Source: Bacteroidaceae bacterium
GTDB lineage: Bacteria; Bacteroidota; Bacteroidia; Bacteroidales; Bacteroidaceae
Direction of reading: 5' to 3'
Assembly (NCBI GenBank): GCA_902362595.1
Contig: CABIXF010000009.1
Span: forward strand, 20,087-84,086
Length of the DNA: 64,000 nt
The notes under the pieces were generated by a model that did no database searches, had not been told where the DNA came from, and was given only the letters and a program-made list of their open reading frames with translations. Within the stretch, counting starts at the first letter, position 1. Each line of letters begins with the position of its first letter. Below, piece by piece: positions 9,401 to 17,880 of this stretch. A program made the position numbers and the translations under genes.

Positions 9401-11265
9401 CACCCTTCAATTTCACTCAATTCCAGCCAGCGCATGGTCTTCTCGTCAAGCTCGTCGTTCAGGGCTGGCAGGCGCTTCGACTTCTCGGTCAGTTCGTCTA
9501 CGCTCAACGTGCCACTGCACAAGTCGGCTTCCAACTGCTTCTTTTCCTCCTCCAAGGCAGCAATGTCTTTCTCCAACTGTTCCAGCTCTTTCCGCTCCTT
9601 GAACGTCAGGCGGCGTTTTTCATTCAACCGAACACGCTGGGTTTTCTCCTCCTTCGGCTTGGCGGCCTCCTTGTCGTGTTCCGCCTTGGCCAGCTTCCAG
9701 TCGCGGTAGTCGGAATAATTGCCCGGGAAATCACGGATGTCACCCTGACCTTTGAACACCAGCAAATGGTCGACCACCTTATCCATGAAATAGCGGTCGT
9801 GGCTCACCACGATGACGCATCCCTTGAAGTTCTGCAAATACTCCTCCAGCACCTGTAAGGTCACGATGTCCAGGTCGTTGGTCGGCTCATCGAGTACCAA
9901 AAAGTTCGGGTTCCGCATCAGCACCGTACAAAGATACAGACGGCGGCGTTCTCCCCCGCTCAACTTGTACACATAGCTGTGCTGTGTTTCGGGAGTGAAC
10001 AGAAAATGCTGCAGGAACTGCGAAGCCGTGAGCCGCTTGCCGTTGCCCAGTTCAATCACCTCGGCAATGTCGGTAATCACGTCAATCACCTTCATCTGCT
10101 CGTTGAACTTCAGTCCCTCCTGCGAGTAATAACCGAAACGGACGGTCTCGCCGATGTCCAGTGTCCCGCTGTCCGCCTTCTCCAGTCCCATCAGAATCTT
10201 GATGAACGTGGACTTGCCGGTGCCGTTGTTGCCCACGATACCCATCTTCTCATAACGGGCAAAGACGTACGAAAAATCATCCAGTATCACCAGGTCGCCG
10301 AAACGCTTGCAGAGATGGTCGGCCTCGAAAATCTTCGAACCGATGTACGACGCCTTGACATCCAGTTTCACGTTCGAGTCATAACTTCGCTGCTTGGCCA
10401 CTTTCTCCAGCTCATAGAACGCTTCCTCCCGATAGCGGGCTTTATGGCCGCGGGCCTGCGGCATCCGTCGCATCCACTCCAGCTCCGTGCGATACAGGTT
10501 GTTGGCACGGGCAATTTCCGCATTGGTCGCCTCGATGCGCTCCTGACGTTTTTCCAGGTAATAACTGTAATTTCCTTTATAAGAATACAGCTGGCGGTTG
10601 TCTATCTCTATGATTTCCGAACATACCCGGTCCAGGAAATAACGGTCGTGCGTCACCATGAGCAGACTCAGGCTTCCACGGTTCAGGTATTCCTCCAGCC
10701 ACTCGGTCATGTCCAGGTCGAGGTGGTTGGTCGGCTCGTCCAGAATCAGCAGGTCCGGTTCCGTAATCAGCACATTGGCCAGGGCCACCCGCTTCAGCTG
10801 TCCGCCGGACAAGTGTCCGATTTTCTGGGAAAAGTCGCGGATTTTCAGCTGCGAGAGAATCTGCTTGGCCCGGCGTTCGTAATCCCACGCCTTCTCGTGC
10901 TCCATCCGTGCCAGCAGATCATCCAATCCGGGATTGCCGGGGGTTTCCATGCACCGTTCGTATTCCTTGATGAGTTCCACCGTGGAATTGCCATGATAGA
11001 AACATGCCTCGAGCACGGTCAGTTCTTCGGGATACTTCGGGCTCTGTTCTAGATACCCCACGCGCAGGTCACGACGGAAAGTGATTTTCCCTTCGTCATA
11101 ACCTTCCTTTCCCGCCAGGATGTTCAGCAAGGTGGTCTTGCCCGAACCGTTCTTGGCAATCAGTCCGATGCGCTGCCCTTCCGCAATGCCAAAAGATATT
11201 TCATTAAAAAGCACCAAGTCGCCAAACGACTTGGTCAGGTTTTCTACTTGTAAATAAGGAGTCAT
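9400..11265 (-). CDS. ABC-F family ATPase (Uup/YdiF-like)
   Basis: Soluble protein with two ABC ATPase domains and no membrane segments, the layout of ABC-F proteins that act on the ribosome. The first domain has Walker A GLIAKNGSGKTT, signature LSGGQLKR and Walker B LLILDEPTNHLDL; the second has GIVGNNGTGKST, LSGGERRR and LVLDEPTNDLDI. The linker is charged (WMRRMPQARGHKARYREEAFYELEK) and a C-terminal coiled coil (about 540-620) resembles the Uup DNA-binding tail. The 621-residue length fits Uup. A resistance-type ABC-F role cannot be excluded. Last gene of the leftward cluster; its stop codon abuts the palindrome array. Confidence 0.88.
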   Translation of the reverse strand: MTPYLQVENLTKSFGDLVLFNEISFGIAEGQRIGLIAKNGSGKTTLLNILAGKEGYDEGKITFRRDLRVGYLEQSPKYPEELTVLEACFYHGNSTVELIKEYERCMETPGNPGLDDLLARMEHEKAWDYERRAKQILSQLKIRDFSQKIGHLSGGQLKRVALANVLITEPDLLILDEPTNHLDLDMTEWLEEYLNRGSLSLLMVTHDRYFLDRVCSEIIEIDNRQLYSYKGNYSYYLEKRQERIEATNAEIARANNLYRTELEWMRRMPQARGHKARYREEAFYELEKVAKQRSYDSNVKLDVKASYIGSKIFEADHLCKRFGDLVILDDFSYVFARYEKMGIVGNNGTGKSTFIKILMGLEKADSGTLDIGETVRFGYYSQEGLKFNEQMKVIDVITDIAEVIELGNGKRLTASQFLQHFLFTPETQHSYVYKLSGGERRRLYLCTVLMRNPNFLVLDEPTNDLDIVTLQVLEEYLQNFKGCVIVVSHDRYFMDKVVDHLLVFKGQGDIRDFPGNYSDYRDWKLAKAEHDKEAAKPKEEKTQRVRLNEKRRLTFKERKELEQLEKDIAALEEEKKQLEADLCSGTLSVDELTEKSKRLPALNDELDEKTMRWLELSEIEG

Positions 11266-11298
11266 AATTGATTGCTTCTAAAGTCACCAGCAGAAGGC

Positions 11299-12123
11299 TC
11301 AACCCATGGCCGCTTCCACCTCGTTCTTAATCCGTTCGAATTCCGCTTTCAGGTTGCACGGTTGTCCGTTGCGCACCTTGTCCCAAATCAGGGCCACCGG
11401 ATTCACCCTCACCTTCGAACCGCCGAACTGCAAGGCCGGATATTCTTTCGGTCCGTCGATGACCGTCACCCATTCCATGCCGTCCATCTCATTGACCAGT
11501 ATCACGCCGAAAGCCGTGCCGAATCCTTCCCACGCCTGACGCTGCTTGGGGTTGAAACGCCCGCTGTCCATCACCTTCTGCAGGTTTGCCAAATCGGCTT
11601 CCGTACCCGTGAAGTCCTTGGTCAGCTGCTTCTTGACCGTGGAAACGGCCCAGTCGTAGTCTTCGTTTATCTGGTTGATTTCCAGCACACGCACCGGAAT
11701 GACGGCTTTCACCGGCTTGTCGGAAGCGCCACGCACCTTCAACGAAGCCACAATCGCTTCTCCGGCTTTCGGGCTGTCTCCCTTGACCACGGTAAACGAA
11801 CATTCCACCGAAATCTCGCCCCTTCCGGTCACCCAGATGTGCGTGGTGTACCACACATTGTTTTCCTGAAAGCTCTCGGCCGAATAGACGCAGTCCCAGT
11901 TTCCCAGCTTCACTTTCTTGGCTCCACGCACTTCGCGCAGCTCATCCTCCATACACGCTGCGGCATAATCCGCTCCTTCGCCCCGATAGGCAGAAATGCG
12001 GAAATTGCCGCTCCACTTGTCCGGATTATAAAACAGGAAGCTGTCTTCCGTATCCTCAAATTCACACCAGTTGTCGGGGTACTCCAGTGAAAACCACGCC
12101 CCCGGAGAGATATATTTTTTCAT
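11299..12123 (-). CDS. Hypothetical protein, DUF3805/DUF3806-like
   Basis: A 274-residue protein without signal peptide or membrane segment. The first half (ISPGAWFSLEYPDNWCEFED, then SFLFYNPDKWSGNFRISAYR) reads like the Bacteroidales DUF3805 domain, and the second half (KQRQAWEGFGTAFGVILVNEMDG, then WVTVIDG) like DUF3806; the two are known to occur together. No catalytic motif was recognised. It lies 33 bp before the ABC-F gene and 39 bp after the VOC gene on the same strand, so probably in one transcript. Confidence 0.7.
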   Translation of the reverse strand: MKKYISPGAWFSLEYPDNWCEFEDTEDSFLFYNPDKWSGNFRISAYRGEGADYAAACMEDELREVRGAKKVKLGNWDCVYSAESFQENNVWYTTHIWVTGRGEISVECSFTVVKGDSPKAGEAIVASLKVRGASDKPVKAVIPVRVLEINQINEDYDWAVSTVKKQLTKDFTGTEADLANLQKVMDSGRFNPKQRQAWEGFGTAFGVILVNEMDGMEWVTVIDGPKEYPALQFGGSKVRVNPVALIWDKVRNGQPCNLKAEFERIKNEVEAAMG

Positions 12124-12162
12124 AACACGTTTGTTTTATGTTCGTATGCCCATCGGGCTGAC

Positions 12163-12540
12163 TTACTTCAGCGGGAGAATCTCAATCCAATAATCATCCG
12201 GGTCGTTGATGAAATACAGTCCCATCTGTTCGTTTTCGAAGCAGACGCATCCCATTTCCTTGTGGAACTTGCGAACCTCGTCGTAGTCGCCTGCCACACG
12301 CAGACACAGATGGCTTTCGTTCTCACCCAGCTCATACGCTTCGGTATGGTCGCGCAACCAAGTCAGTTCCAACAGGAAATTCGAACTGCCGTCGGTGAGA
12401 TACACCAGAATGAACGAACCGTCGGCTGCTTCCTTGCGGTGAGACTCGTGCAGGCCCAGCGCCTTCTCATAAAATTGGATACTTTTTTCGAGGTTGGTCA
12501 CGTTGATATTGAAATGGTCAAATCTTCCTTTTATTTCCAT
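12163..12540 (-). CDS. VOC superfamily protein (glyoxalase I-like)
   Basis: A small 125-residue metalloprotein of the vicinal-oxygen-chelate fold. Two beta-alpha-beta-beta-beta modules are visible (FDHFNINVTNLEKSIQFYEKALG and HLCLRVAGDYDEVRKFHKEMG). Candidate metal ligands His9, Glu58, His77 and Glu120 fall in the glyoxalase I pattern, so methylglyoxal detoxification is plausible but the substrate is not proven. It ends with DPDDYWIEILPLK, as in lactoylglutathione lyases. Middle gene of the leftward cluster. Confidence 0.85.
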   Translation of the reverse strand: MEIKGRFDHFNINVTNLEKSIQFYEKALGLHESHRKEAADGSFILVYLTDGSSNFLLELTWLRDHTEAYELGENESHLCLRVAGDYDEVRKFHKEMGCVCFENEQMGLYFINDPDDYWIEILPLK

Positions 12541-12571
12541 GTCCTTTTCTATTTTAGTTGTCTACAATATA

Positions 12572-13297
12572 TCAATCCAAATCTGTCTGCTGGCCCCGAT
12601 GTGCAGGTACCCACACCCGCGTGCCTTCCTGTGCGGCCAACGGGACGAAAGCCTCGGCCTTTGCATAGGCTTCGTCAAAATGCATCGGTACAAAGATAGC
12701 GGTTTTTATCCGTTTCACAAACTGCACAGGGCCGCGCATGTATTCCCGTCCCAGCCGGGGGTCGACCGGAAACAGCACCACATCCATCCGGTCAGTATAA
12801 ATAGCAATGTCTTCCAATTCTCTCAGAAAGAAAGCTTCATCATGCTTCCATTCCGCTTCCGGACTCTCGTCCATCCAGTGCCAGTTGTTCAGGTCGCCGG
12901 CATGAAACACCGTTTTTCCCTCCACCTTCACCAAGAACGAAACGCCGATGTCGGTCGAGCCGAAAGCACGGATTTCCAGAAAATCATCCTGAAACACATC
13001 GCCTTTCTCCATCCAGTGTATCGTCCGCGACCGAGTTTCTCCGGCAGAAAGCTGAATGTCGCGCGAAAACACATAGACGATATCCGGCCGGCGTGCGCTC
13101 CACGACAACACCTCCCGGTTGAAATGGTCGTAATGGGAATGGCTGGCCAGCACATACAGCCGTCCTTCCCGTGAAAGGATTTCGTCGTGCAGAATCCCCT
13201 TGTCGGTCGACCGGGAGTCTTCAAAATAATCAAATACGATGGTATAGCCCTCGCCCAACAGGGCAAAGCCACTATGATACAAATATACCAGTTTCAT
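12572..13297 (-). CDS. MBL-fold metallo-hydrolase
   Basis: Metallo-beta-lactamase-fold hydrolase of 241 residues. The metal-binding motif HSHYDH (His53, His55, Asp57, His58) is intact, followed by VFHAGDLNNWHW and a C-terminal FVPMHFDE that supplies later ligands. It looks like the YtnP/UlaG-type broad group rather than a lactamase; substrate unknown. Its ATG is 5 bp after the stop of the transglutaminase-like gene, implying translational coupling. Confidence 0.85.
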   Translation of the reverse strand: MKLVYLYHSGFALLGEGYTIVFDYFEDSRSTDKGILHDEILSREGRLYVLASHSHYDHFNREVLSWSARRPDIVYVFSRDIQLSAGETRSRTIHWMEKGDVFQDDFLEIRAFGSTDIGVSFLVKVEGKTVFHAGDLNNWHWMDESPEAEWKHDEAFFLRELEDIAIYTDRMDVVLFPVDPRLGREYMRGPVQFVKRIKTAIFVPMHFDEAYAKAEAFVPLAAQEGTRVWVPAHRGQQTDLD

Positions 13298-13302
13298 GAG
13301 TT

Positions 13303-14511
13303 TTATTTTCCTGCTATAGGTTGTACGTATGCCCGCGTGGCCTTGTCGATTTCAAGGAACATGTAGTTCACCTTTCCCGAATGAATCAGGTCTTTATGTT
13401 CGTTGTAGATGCGGGTGGCATATTCCTTGGATTTCTCGAACATGAACTTCGACACACTCTCCTGCGACTTGCCCATCATCGTAGAGTCCAGTTTCTCTTC
13501 CGGGAAAAAGTCGTCCAGGTTCACATCACCAATCATGGAGGTTTCCAGGAAATGAACGTTCCGGTGCAGACGGTCCGTATAATATCCCACGAACATGTGG
13601 CCCGGTACCCGTACCAGAATCGGATTGATGTTCACAGCCTTCAGTAAAGAAGCAAACAGCACACTTCCGTCCACACAGTTAATCTGGGCCGATTTCAAGG
13701 CATCGTCGAACGTCCGCACCCGCTGGGTGAACACCACATTCGAAGAAAGGCTGCTGTTGCTGATGGAACTATATTTGAAGCCCCTTTTCTGCAACACATA
13801 CCACAAGGCATACACCTGCTTGTCGACCACATCGGGGTCCTTGCTCTGATACCCCCAGAAGCGGTTGACGATGCGCGAATCAAGCGCTTCCCGCAACACC
13901 TGACTGATGTTCGGGTTGTCCTCGTTCACATACGCGGCAAAGAAATCACCCGTGTCGTGAAACTTCATCTTGCTGTCAATATATCCCAACAGACATTCGT
14001 TGATGCTGCGCACCGAATAAGTATGCACTGCCGAATATACCCGGTTGTTTATCTTCGCCTGAATAGAAACCGTGACCGGCATAGCCTGCGTATTCTCCAG
14101 CAGCGCCTGATAATTCCATATCACATCCGGAAAAACCAAGTATTCCTTTCCCGACTCAGGCAGGATGAATTCCGAAATGGAACGCGCAAAAAACGGCGTC
14201 TCCGCCAATTCAATATGCAGTTTGCTGTTGGTATGAGGGCTGCGTATCCGGATGGCGATACACGATTTGGGATTCCCCAAATAATCACTGTCGGCCGGCA
14301 CAATCAACTGAGCATCGGTCGTCGCCGTTGAAAGAATCGTGACTGGAAAAATATTACCTCCCAGTTCATCCGTGATTTCCAGCCTCGAAGAAAAGGGTTC
14401 ATACCTGTAAATATAAAAAGCCGAAGCCACAATCGTAAGGAATGCCAATACGAATGTGGCCAGTTTCCATTTATTCTCTCCCCTGATTGCAAATTTATCC
14501 AGTAGTGTCAT
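13303..14511 (-). CDS. Membrane-anchored transglutaminase-like protein
   Basis: A 402-residue protein with one membrane segment near the N-terminus (LATFVLAFLTIVASAFYIY, about 18-36) and a large domain probably outside the membrane. Near the C-terminus the order Cys279 (NCVDGSVLFASLL), His305 (PGHMFVGYY) and Glu323 (HFLETSMIGD) copies the Cys-His-acid arrangement of transglutaminase-like or papain-like folds. The middle (about 45-165) is beta-rich. Role unknown; processing of an envelope protein or peptide is one possibility. Overlooked active residues or a structural role are also possible. Confidence 0.65.
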   Translation of the reverse strand: MTLLDKFAIRGENKWKLATFVLAFLTIVASAFYIYRYEPFSSRLEITDELGGNIFPVTILSTATTDAQLIVPADSDYLGNPKSCIAIRIRSPHTNSKLHIELAETPFFARSISEFILPESGKEYLVFPDVIWNYQALLENTQAMPVTVSIQAKINNRVYSAVHTYSVRSINECLLGYIDSKMKFHDTGDFFAAYVNEDNPNISQVLREALDSRIVNRFWGYQSKDPDVVDKQVYALWYVLQKRGFKYSSISNSSLSSNVVFTQRVRTFDDALKSAQINCVDGSVLFASLLKAVNINPILVRVPGHMFVGYYTDRLHRNVHFLETSMIGDVNLDDFFPEEKLDSTMMGKSQESVSKFMFEKSKEYATRIYNEHKDLIHSGKVNYMFLEIDKATRAYVQPIAGK

Positions 14512-14537
14512 CGTTCCAATTTTCTGTTTAATTATAT

Positions 14538-14568
14538 CGGATGCAGGTTCTTAGACAGCCTGCATCCG
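14538..14568 (-). terminator. Hairpin after ridA
   Basis: A perfect 10-bp stem (CGGATGCAGG with CCTGCATCCG) lies directly after the ridA stop on the minus strand. The following sequence is AT-rich but lacks a clean T run, so it may only reduce read-through. Confidence 0.5.
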
Positions 14569-14576
14569 ACGGGCGA

Positions 14577-14954
14577 TTATCTCACCGCAATACTTTCAAT
14601 TTCCACCAGCACTCCTTTCGGCAGGGCCTTTACAGCCACAGCAGAACGAGCCGGGAAATCACCTTCGAAATAACGGGCATACACCGCGTTCATTTCACCA
14701 AACAATGCCATGTCGGCCAGGAAAACAGTTGTTTTCACTACGTTCGCAGTAGTCAGTCCGGCTTCTGCAAGTACATTTTTGATGTTTTCAAACACACGTG
14801 TAGTCTGTTCGGTGATTCCACCTTCCACTACTTCGCCCGTAGCTGGATCTACCGGAATCTGTCCGGACAAGAAAAACATTCCGTTTACTTCCACAGCCTG
14901 GCTGTAAGGACCGATAGCAGCGGGTGCCTTTTCTGTAAAAATTACTTTCTTCAT
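14577..14954 (-). CDS. ridA: RidA family enamine/imine deaminase
   Basis: Hydrolyses reactive 2-aminoacrylate and similar imines formed by PLP enzymes. The 125 residues show the family signatures IGPYSQAVEVNGMFFLSGQ at the start and FPARSAVAVKALPKG with LVEIESIAV at the end; the Arg of PARSAV and the Glu of VEIE are the expected substrate-binding residues. Length is typical for the trimeric family. First gene of the leftward cluster, facing away from rho. Confidence 0.95.
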   Translation of the reverse strand: MKKVIFTEKAPAAIGPYSQAVEVNGMFFLSGQIPVDPATGEVVEGGITEQTTRVFENIKNVLAEAGLTTANVVKTTVFLADMALFGEMNAVYARYFEGDFPARSAVAVKALPKGVLVEIESIAVR

Positions 14955-15050
14955 AAAATTTAATGTATCAATTAAACTGTCTTTTCAACGGCTAAATTAG
15001 CACATTTCTTTTAATCATGGGGCAGAATACACAAAAAAAGTCGGTATTTA

Positions 15051-15082
15051 TTCGTGATTGTAACAAAAAACTCTTACTTTTG
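15051..15082 (+). promoter_or_regulatory. rho promoter
   Basis: TTCG (-33-like, 15051-15054) and an exact TACTTTTG -7 box (15075-15082) are separated by 20 bp. Transcription from here gives a leader of about 170 nt before rho, unusually long for this window. Confidence 0.65.
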
Positions 15083-15182
15083 TCCTCGCAAACAAGCAAA
15101 AGGGTATCGGGAAACGGATTCGTATCCAAGCCCTGTGTCAAAACAACAAGCGAAAACAATCAAGAACATTGATAATTCAAAC

Positions 15183-15239
15183 GTGTGAAGGAGAAAAAAA
15201 TCTTCTGAACGATTACGTATGCTTCACACAATATTAATA
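15183..15239 (+). promoter_or_regulatory. Stem-loop in the rho leader
   Basis: GTGTGAAG (15183-15190) and CTTCACAC (15232-15239) form a perfect 8-bp stem 17 bp before the rho ATG. Rho genes are autoregulated in several bacteria; a link with this structure is inference. The rest of the 14955-15256 gap shows no gene. Confidence 0.4.
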
Positions 15240-15256
15240 AATCATTTAACCTATTT

Positions 15257-17251
15257 ATGTACAATATCATTCAATTAAACGACAAGGATTTGTCCGAATT
15301 GCAACAGATTGCCAAAGAGTTGGGTCTGAAAAAAACCGATTCGCTGAAAAAAGAAGAATTGGTGTACCGTATTCTGGACGAACAGGCCATTGTCGGCGCG
15401 ACGAAAAAGGTAGCGGCCCAGCAGAACAATGAAGAACGCAAGGAAGGGCAACCGCGCAAACGTTCACGTATCAGCGTGAAAAAAGAGGGAGACAAGGTGT
15501 ATACAGCCACCAAAGACAAAGCGCAGAAATTAGAAGCCAACACACCTGCCCTGCCAGCCCCCGCTCCTTTATTTAAAGAAATTGACGCTCCGGCTGAAAA
15601 AGCAGCCCTCAGCGCACCCGCGGAAGAAAAACCAGCTGTCACAGAGGCTGCCGCCACAACAGAAGAAAAGCCAAAATCCAAACGAGGACGGAAACCAGGT
15701 TCCAAAAACAAATCAACACTGGCAAGAGAAGCTGAAGAAGCTGAAAAGAAACAAGCTGCTGAAGCGACCAAACCGGCTCCACTTCCTTTTGATGACGACA
15801 TGGAACTTCCGCCGCTTGACTTGAACAACAACGATTTTATTCCTATAGAAGACTTGCCATCAGAAAAATTCGAAATACCCTCGGAACTGCTTGGCAAATT
15901 TGAAGCGACCAAAATGGAGACTCCTGCTCCTACAGCTCCGGCCAAGGAACCCAAGCAAAGATTCCAGCAACGGCAAACCCGCCAGAACAACCGGAACAAC
16001 CGCCCCGGCAACCCAAGCAAAGACAATAGCTTGCAAAACAACGGACAGAATGCGGAACAGCAAGGCGCCACTTCTACAGAAACTGCATCCAACGCAGCCA
16101 CACCTGCCAAACCGGTAGAAAAAGCCTACGATTTCGATGATATTCTTCAAGGTACAGGGGTACTGGAAATCATGCCCGACGGCTACGGATTCCTCCGTTC
16201 TTCCGATTACAATTATCTTTCTTCACCCGACGACATTTACGTATCACAGTCACAAATCAAATTGCTCGGCCTGAAAACCGGTGACGTGGTAGAAGGCACA
16301 ATCCGCCCACCCAAGGAGGGTGAAAAATATTTTCCTTTGGTCAAGGTATCCAAAATCAACGGACTCGATCCGACTCTGGTACGCGACCGCATTCCATTCG
16401 ACCATCTTACCCCGCTCTTCCCGGACGAGAAGTTCAAACTCTGCAAAGGTTACAACGACAACTTATCGGCCCGTGTAGTCGATTTGTTCGCTCCTATCGG
16501 AAAAGGACAGCGCGCCCTGATTGTGGCGCAGCCTAAGACAGGTAAGACTATCCTGATGAAAGACATTGCCAATGCCATCGCAGCCAACCATCCGGAAGTG
16601 TACATGATTATGCTGCTCATCGACGAACGTCCGGAGGAAGTAACCGACATGGCACGGAGCGTCAATGCAGAAGTGATTGCTTCTACTTTCGACGAGCCGG
16701 CTGAACGTCACGTAAAAATTGCAGGCATCGTATTGGAGAAAGCCAAACGAATGGTAGAATGTGGACACGATGTAGTCATCTTCCTCGACTCAATTACCCG
16801 TCTGGCACGCGCCTACAACACGGTTTCTCCGGCATCCGGCAAGGTGCTTTCCGGAGGTGTGGATGCCAACGCACTGCACAAACCCAAACGTTTCTTCGGT
16901 GCTGCACGTAACATCGAAGGTGGAGGTTCATTAACCATCATCGCCACTGCCTTGATTGATACGGGTTCCAAGATGGATGAAGTCATCTTCGAGGAATTCA
17001 AGGGTACAGGTAATATGGAATTGCAGCTGGACCGCAACCTGAGCAACAAACGTATTTTCCCGGCAGTCAACATTGTCGCATCCAGCACTCGCCGCGACGA
17101 TTTGCTGTTGGACAAGACCACGCTCGACCGCATGTGGATTCTCCGCAAATACCTGTCGGATATGAATCCTATCGAAGCTATGGACTTCGTGAAAGAACGA
17201 TTGGAAAAAACAAAAGACAACGACGAATTCCTGATGAGCATGAATTCCTGA
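15257..17251 (+). CDS. rho: Transcription termination factor Rho with long disordered insert
   Basis: Hexameric RNA helicase that ends transcription. The 664 residues exceed the E. coli length (419) because about 230 residues of low-complexity sequence (roughly 60-290), rich in Ala, Pro, Glu, Lys and, later, Gln/Asn/Arg ([11 protein letters not shown]), separate the N-terminal helical region ([15 protein letters not shown]) from the RNA-binding cold-shock fold starting near 291 ([13 protein letters not shown]). The ATPase core has Walker A AQPKTGKT at 424-431 and the R-loop region VILEKAKR. Disordered Rho inserts in gut Bacteroides have been reported to drive phase separation; the insert here fits that group. 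A bidirectional terminator follows. Confidence 0.97.
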   Translation: MYNIIQLNDKDLSELQQIAKELGLKKTDSLKKEELVYRILDEQAIVGATKKVAAQQNNEERKEGQPRKRSRISVKKEGDKVYTATKDKAQKLEANTPALPAPAPLFKEIDAPAEKAALSAPAEEKPAVTEAAATTEEKPKSKRGRKPGSKNKSTLAREAEEAEKKQAAEATKPAPLPFDDDMELPPLDLNNNDFIPIEDLPSEKFEIPSELLGKFEATKMETPAPTAPAKEPKQRFQQRQTRQNNRNNRPGNPSKDNSLQNNGQNAEQQGATSTETASNAATPAKPVEKAYDFDDILQGTGVLEIMPDGYGFLRSSDYNYLSSPDDIYVSQSQIKLLGLKTGDVVEGTIRPPKEGEKYFPLVKVSKINGLDPTLVRDRIPFDHLTPLFPDEKFKLCKGYNDNLSARVVDLFAPIGKGQRALIVAQPKTGKTILMKDIANAIAANHPEVYMIMLLIDERPEEVTDMARSVNAEVIASTFDEPAERHVKIAGIVLEKAKRMVECGHDVVIFLDSITRLARAYNTVSPASGKVLSGGVDANALHKPKRFFGAARNIEGGGSLTIIATALIDTGSKMDEVIFEEFKGTGNMELQLDRNLSNKRIFPAVNIVASSTRRDDLLLDKTTLDRMWILRKYLSDMNPIEAMDFVKERLEKTKDNDEFLMSMNS

Positions 17252-17272
17252 TGTTCCACAAAATAAAAAAAG

Positions 17273-17316
17273 AAAAACTCCTTTGCACGTTTGCTGTACA
17301 AAGGAGTTTTTCTTTT
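17273..17316. terminator. Bidirectional terminator between rho and the DUF3127 gene
   Basis: AAAAACTCCTTTG pairs with CAAAGGAGTTTTT across a 13-nt loop. A and T runs on both sides suit the two convergent genes. Confidence 0.9.
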
Positions 17317-17330
17317 GCTTTTCTTTTTTC

Positions 17331-17705
17331 TCAGAATGGCAAATCATCTTTCTCATCTGTCATTGAGAAATCGGCCGGAGCCGCATTCACCGGAGGAAAA
17401 GGAGCTTCCGTTGGAGGCACCTGAGGAGGAGTAGCCCCCACACGTTCTACTTTCCAGGCACGAATACTGTTGAACCAGCGTCCCTGCCATTCACGGGCAT
17501 CAATATCAAAAGACACATTCAGTTCTTCTCCAATCTGAATATTAAACTGCTTGATCTTGTCGTCTCCAAACACATCAAAGCACATACGACGCGGATACTG
17601 ATCGTGCGTCTCGATGACATATTCTTGAACTTTCCATTCATTTCCATTACGAGAAGTACCGCCTTTCGGCTCCAAAACTGCAATCACTCTTCCTGCTAAT
17701 TCCAT
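17331..17705 (-). CDS. DUF3127 protein, OB-fold-like with SSB-type tail
   Basis: A 124-residue protein starting MELAGRVIAVLEPKGG at 17705; upstream codons in this frame lack the conserved sequence and were left out. The core (YVIETHDQYPRRMCFDVFG, then IQIGEELNVSFDIDAREW and RWFNSIRAWKVER) fits DUF3127, a Bacteroidetes family with an OB-fold-like pattern. A Pro-rich linker leads to an acidic end, MTDEKDDLPF, very similar to the DDIPF tail by which single-stranded DNA-binding protein recruits partners. A DNA- or RNA-binding role near the replication fork is inferred, helped by its position divergent from dnaN. Confidence 0.8.
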   Translation of the reverse strand: MELAGRVIAVLEPKGGTSRNGNEWKVQEYVIETHDQYPRRMCFDVFGDDKIKQFNIQIGEELNVSFDIDAREWQGRWFNSIRAWKVERVGATPPQVPPTEAPFPPVNAAPADFSMTDEKDDLPF

Positions 17706-17801
17706 AAATCTTATTTTTAAATTCGGTGACGAAATTACGACTTTCCACAGAAGAAAACTAATTTTTAAGGCCTTTTTTATGGGCTGTATGTAATCTTTTC
17801 G

Positions 17802-17809
17802 TAACTTTG
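17802..17809 (+). promoter_or_regulatory. dnaN operon -7 box
   Basis: TAACTTTG is an exact TAnnTTTG match and would give a leader of about 65 nt, A-rich just before the dnaN ATG. No clear -33 box. Confidence 0.5.
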
Positions 17810-17880
17810 GCAATTGGTTTAAGGCACCCTAAGATGCTTTTTCAGAACAAAAACAAAACAAAAAATAAATATAAAAAACT

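Noticed and set aside
17706-17813. Longer start for the DUF3127 protein
   Set aside because: The extra 36 residues are basic/hydrophobic and unlike the family; MELAGR is the natural start.
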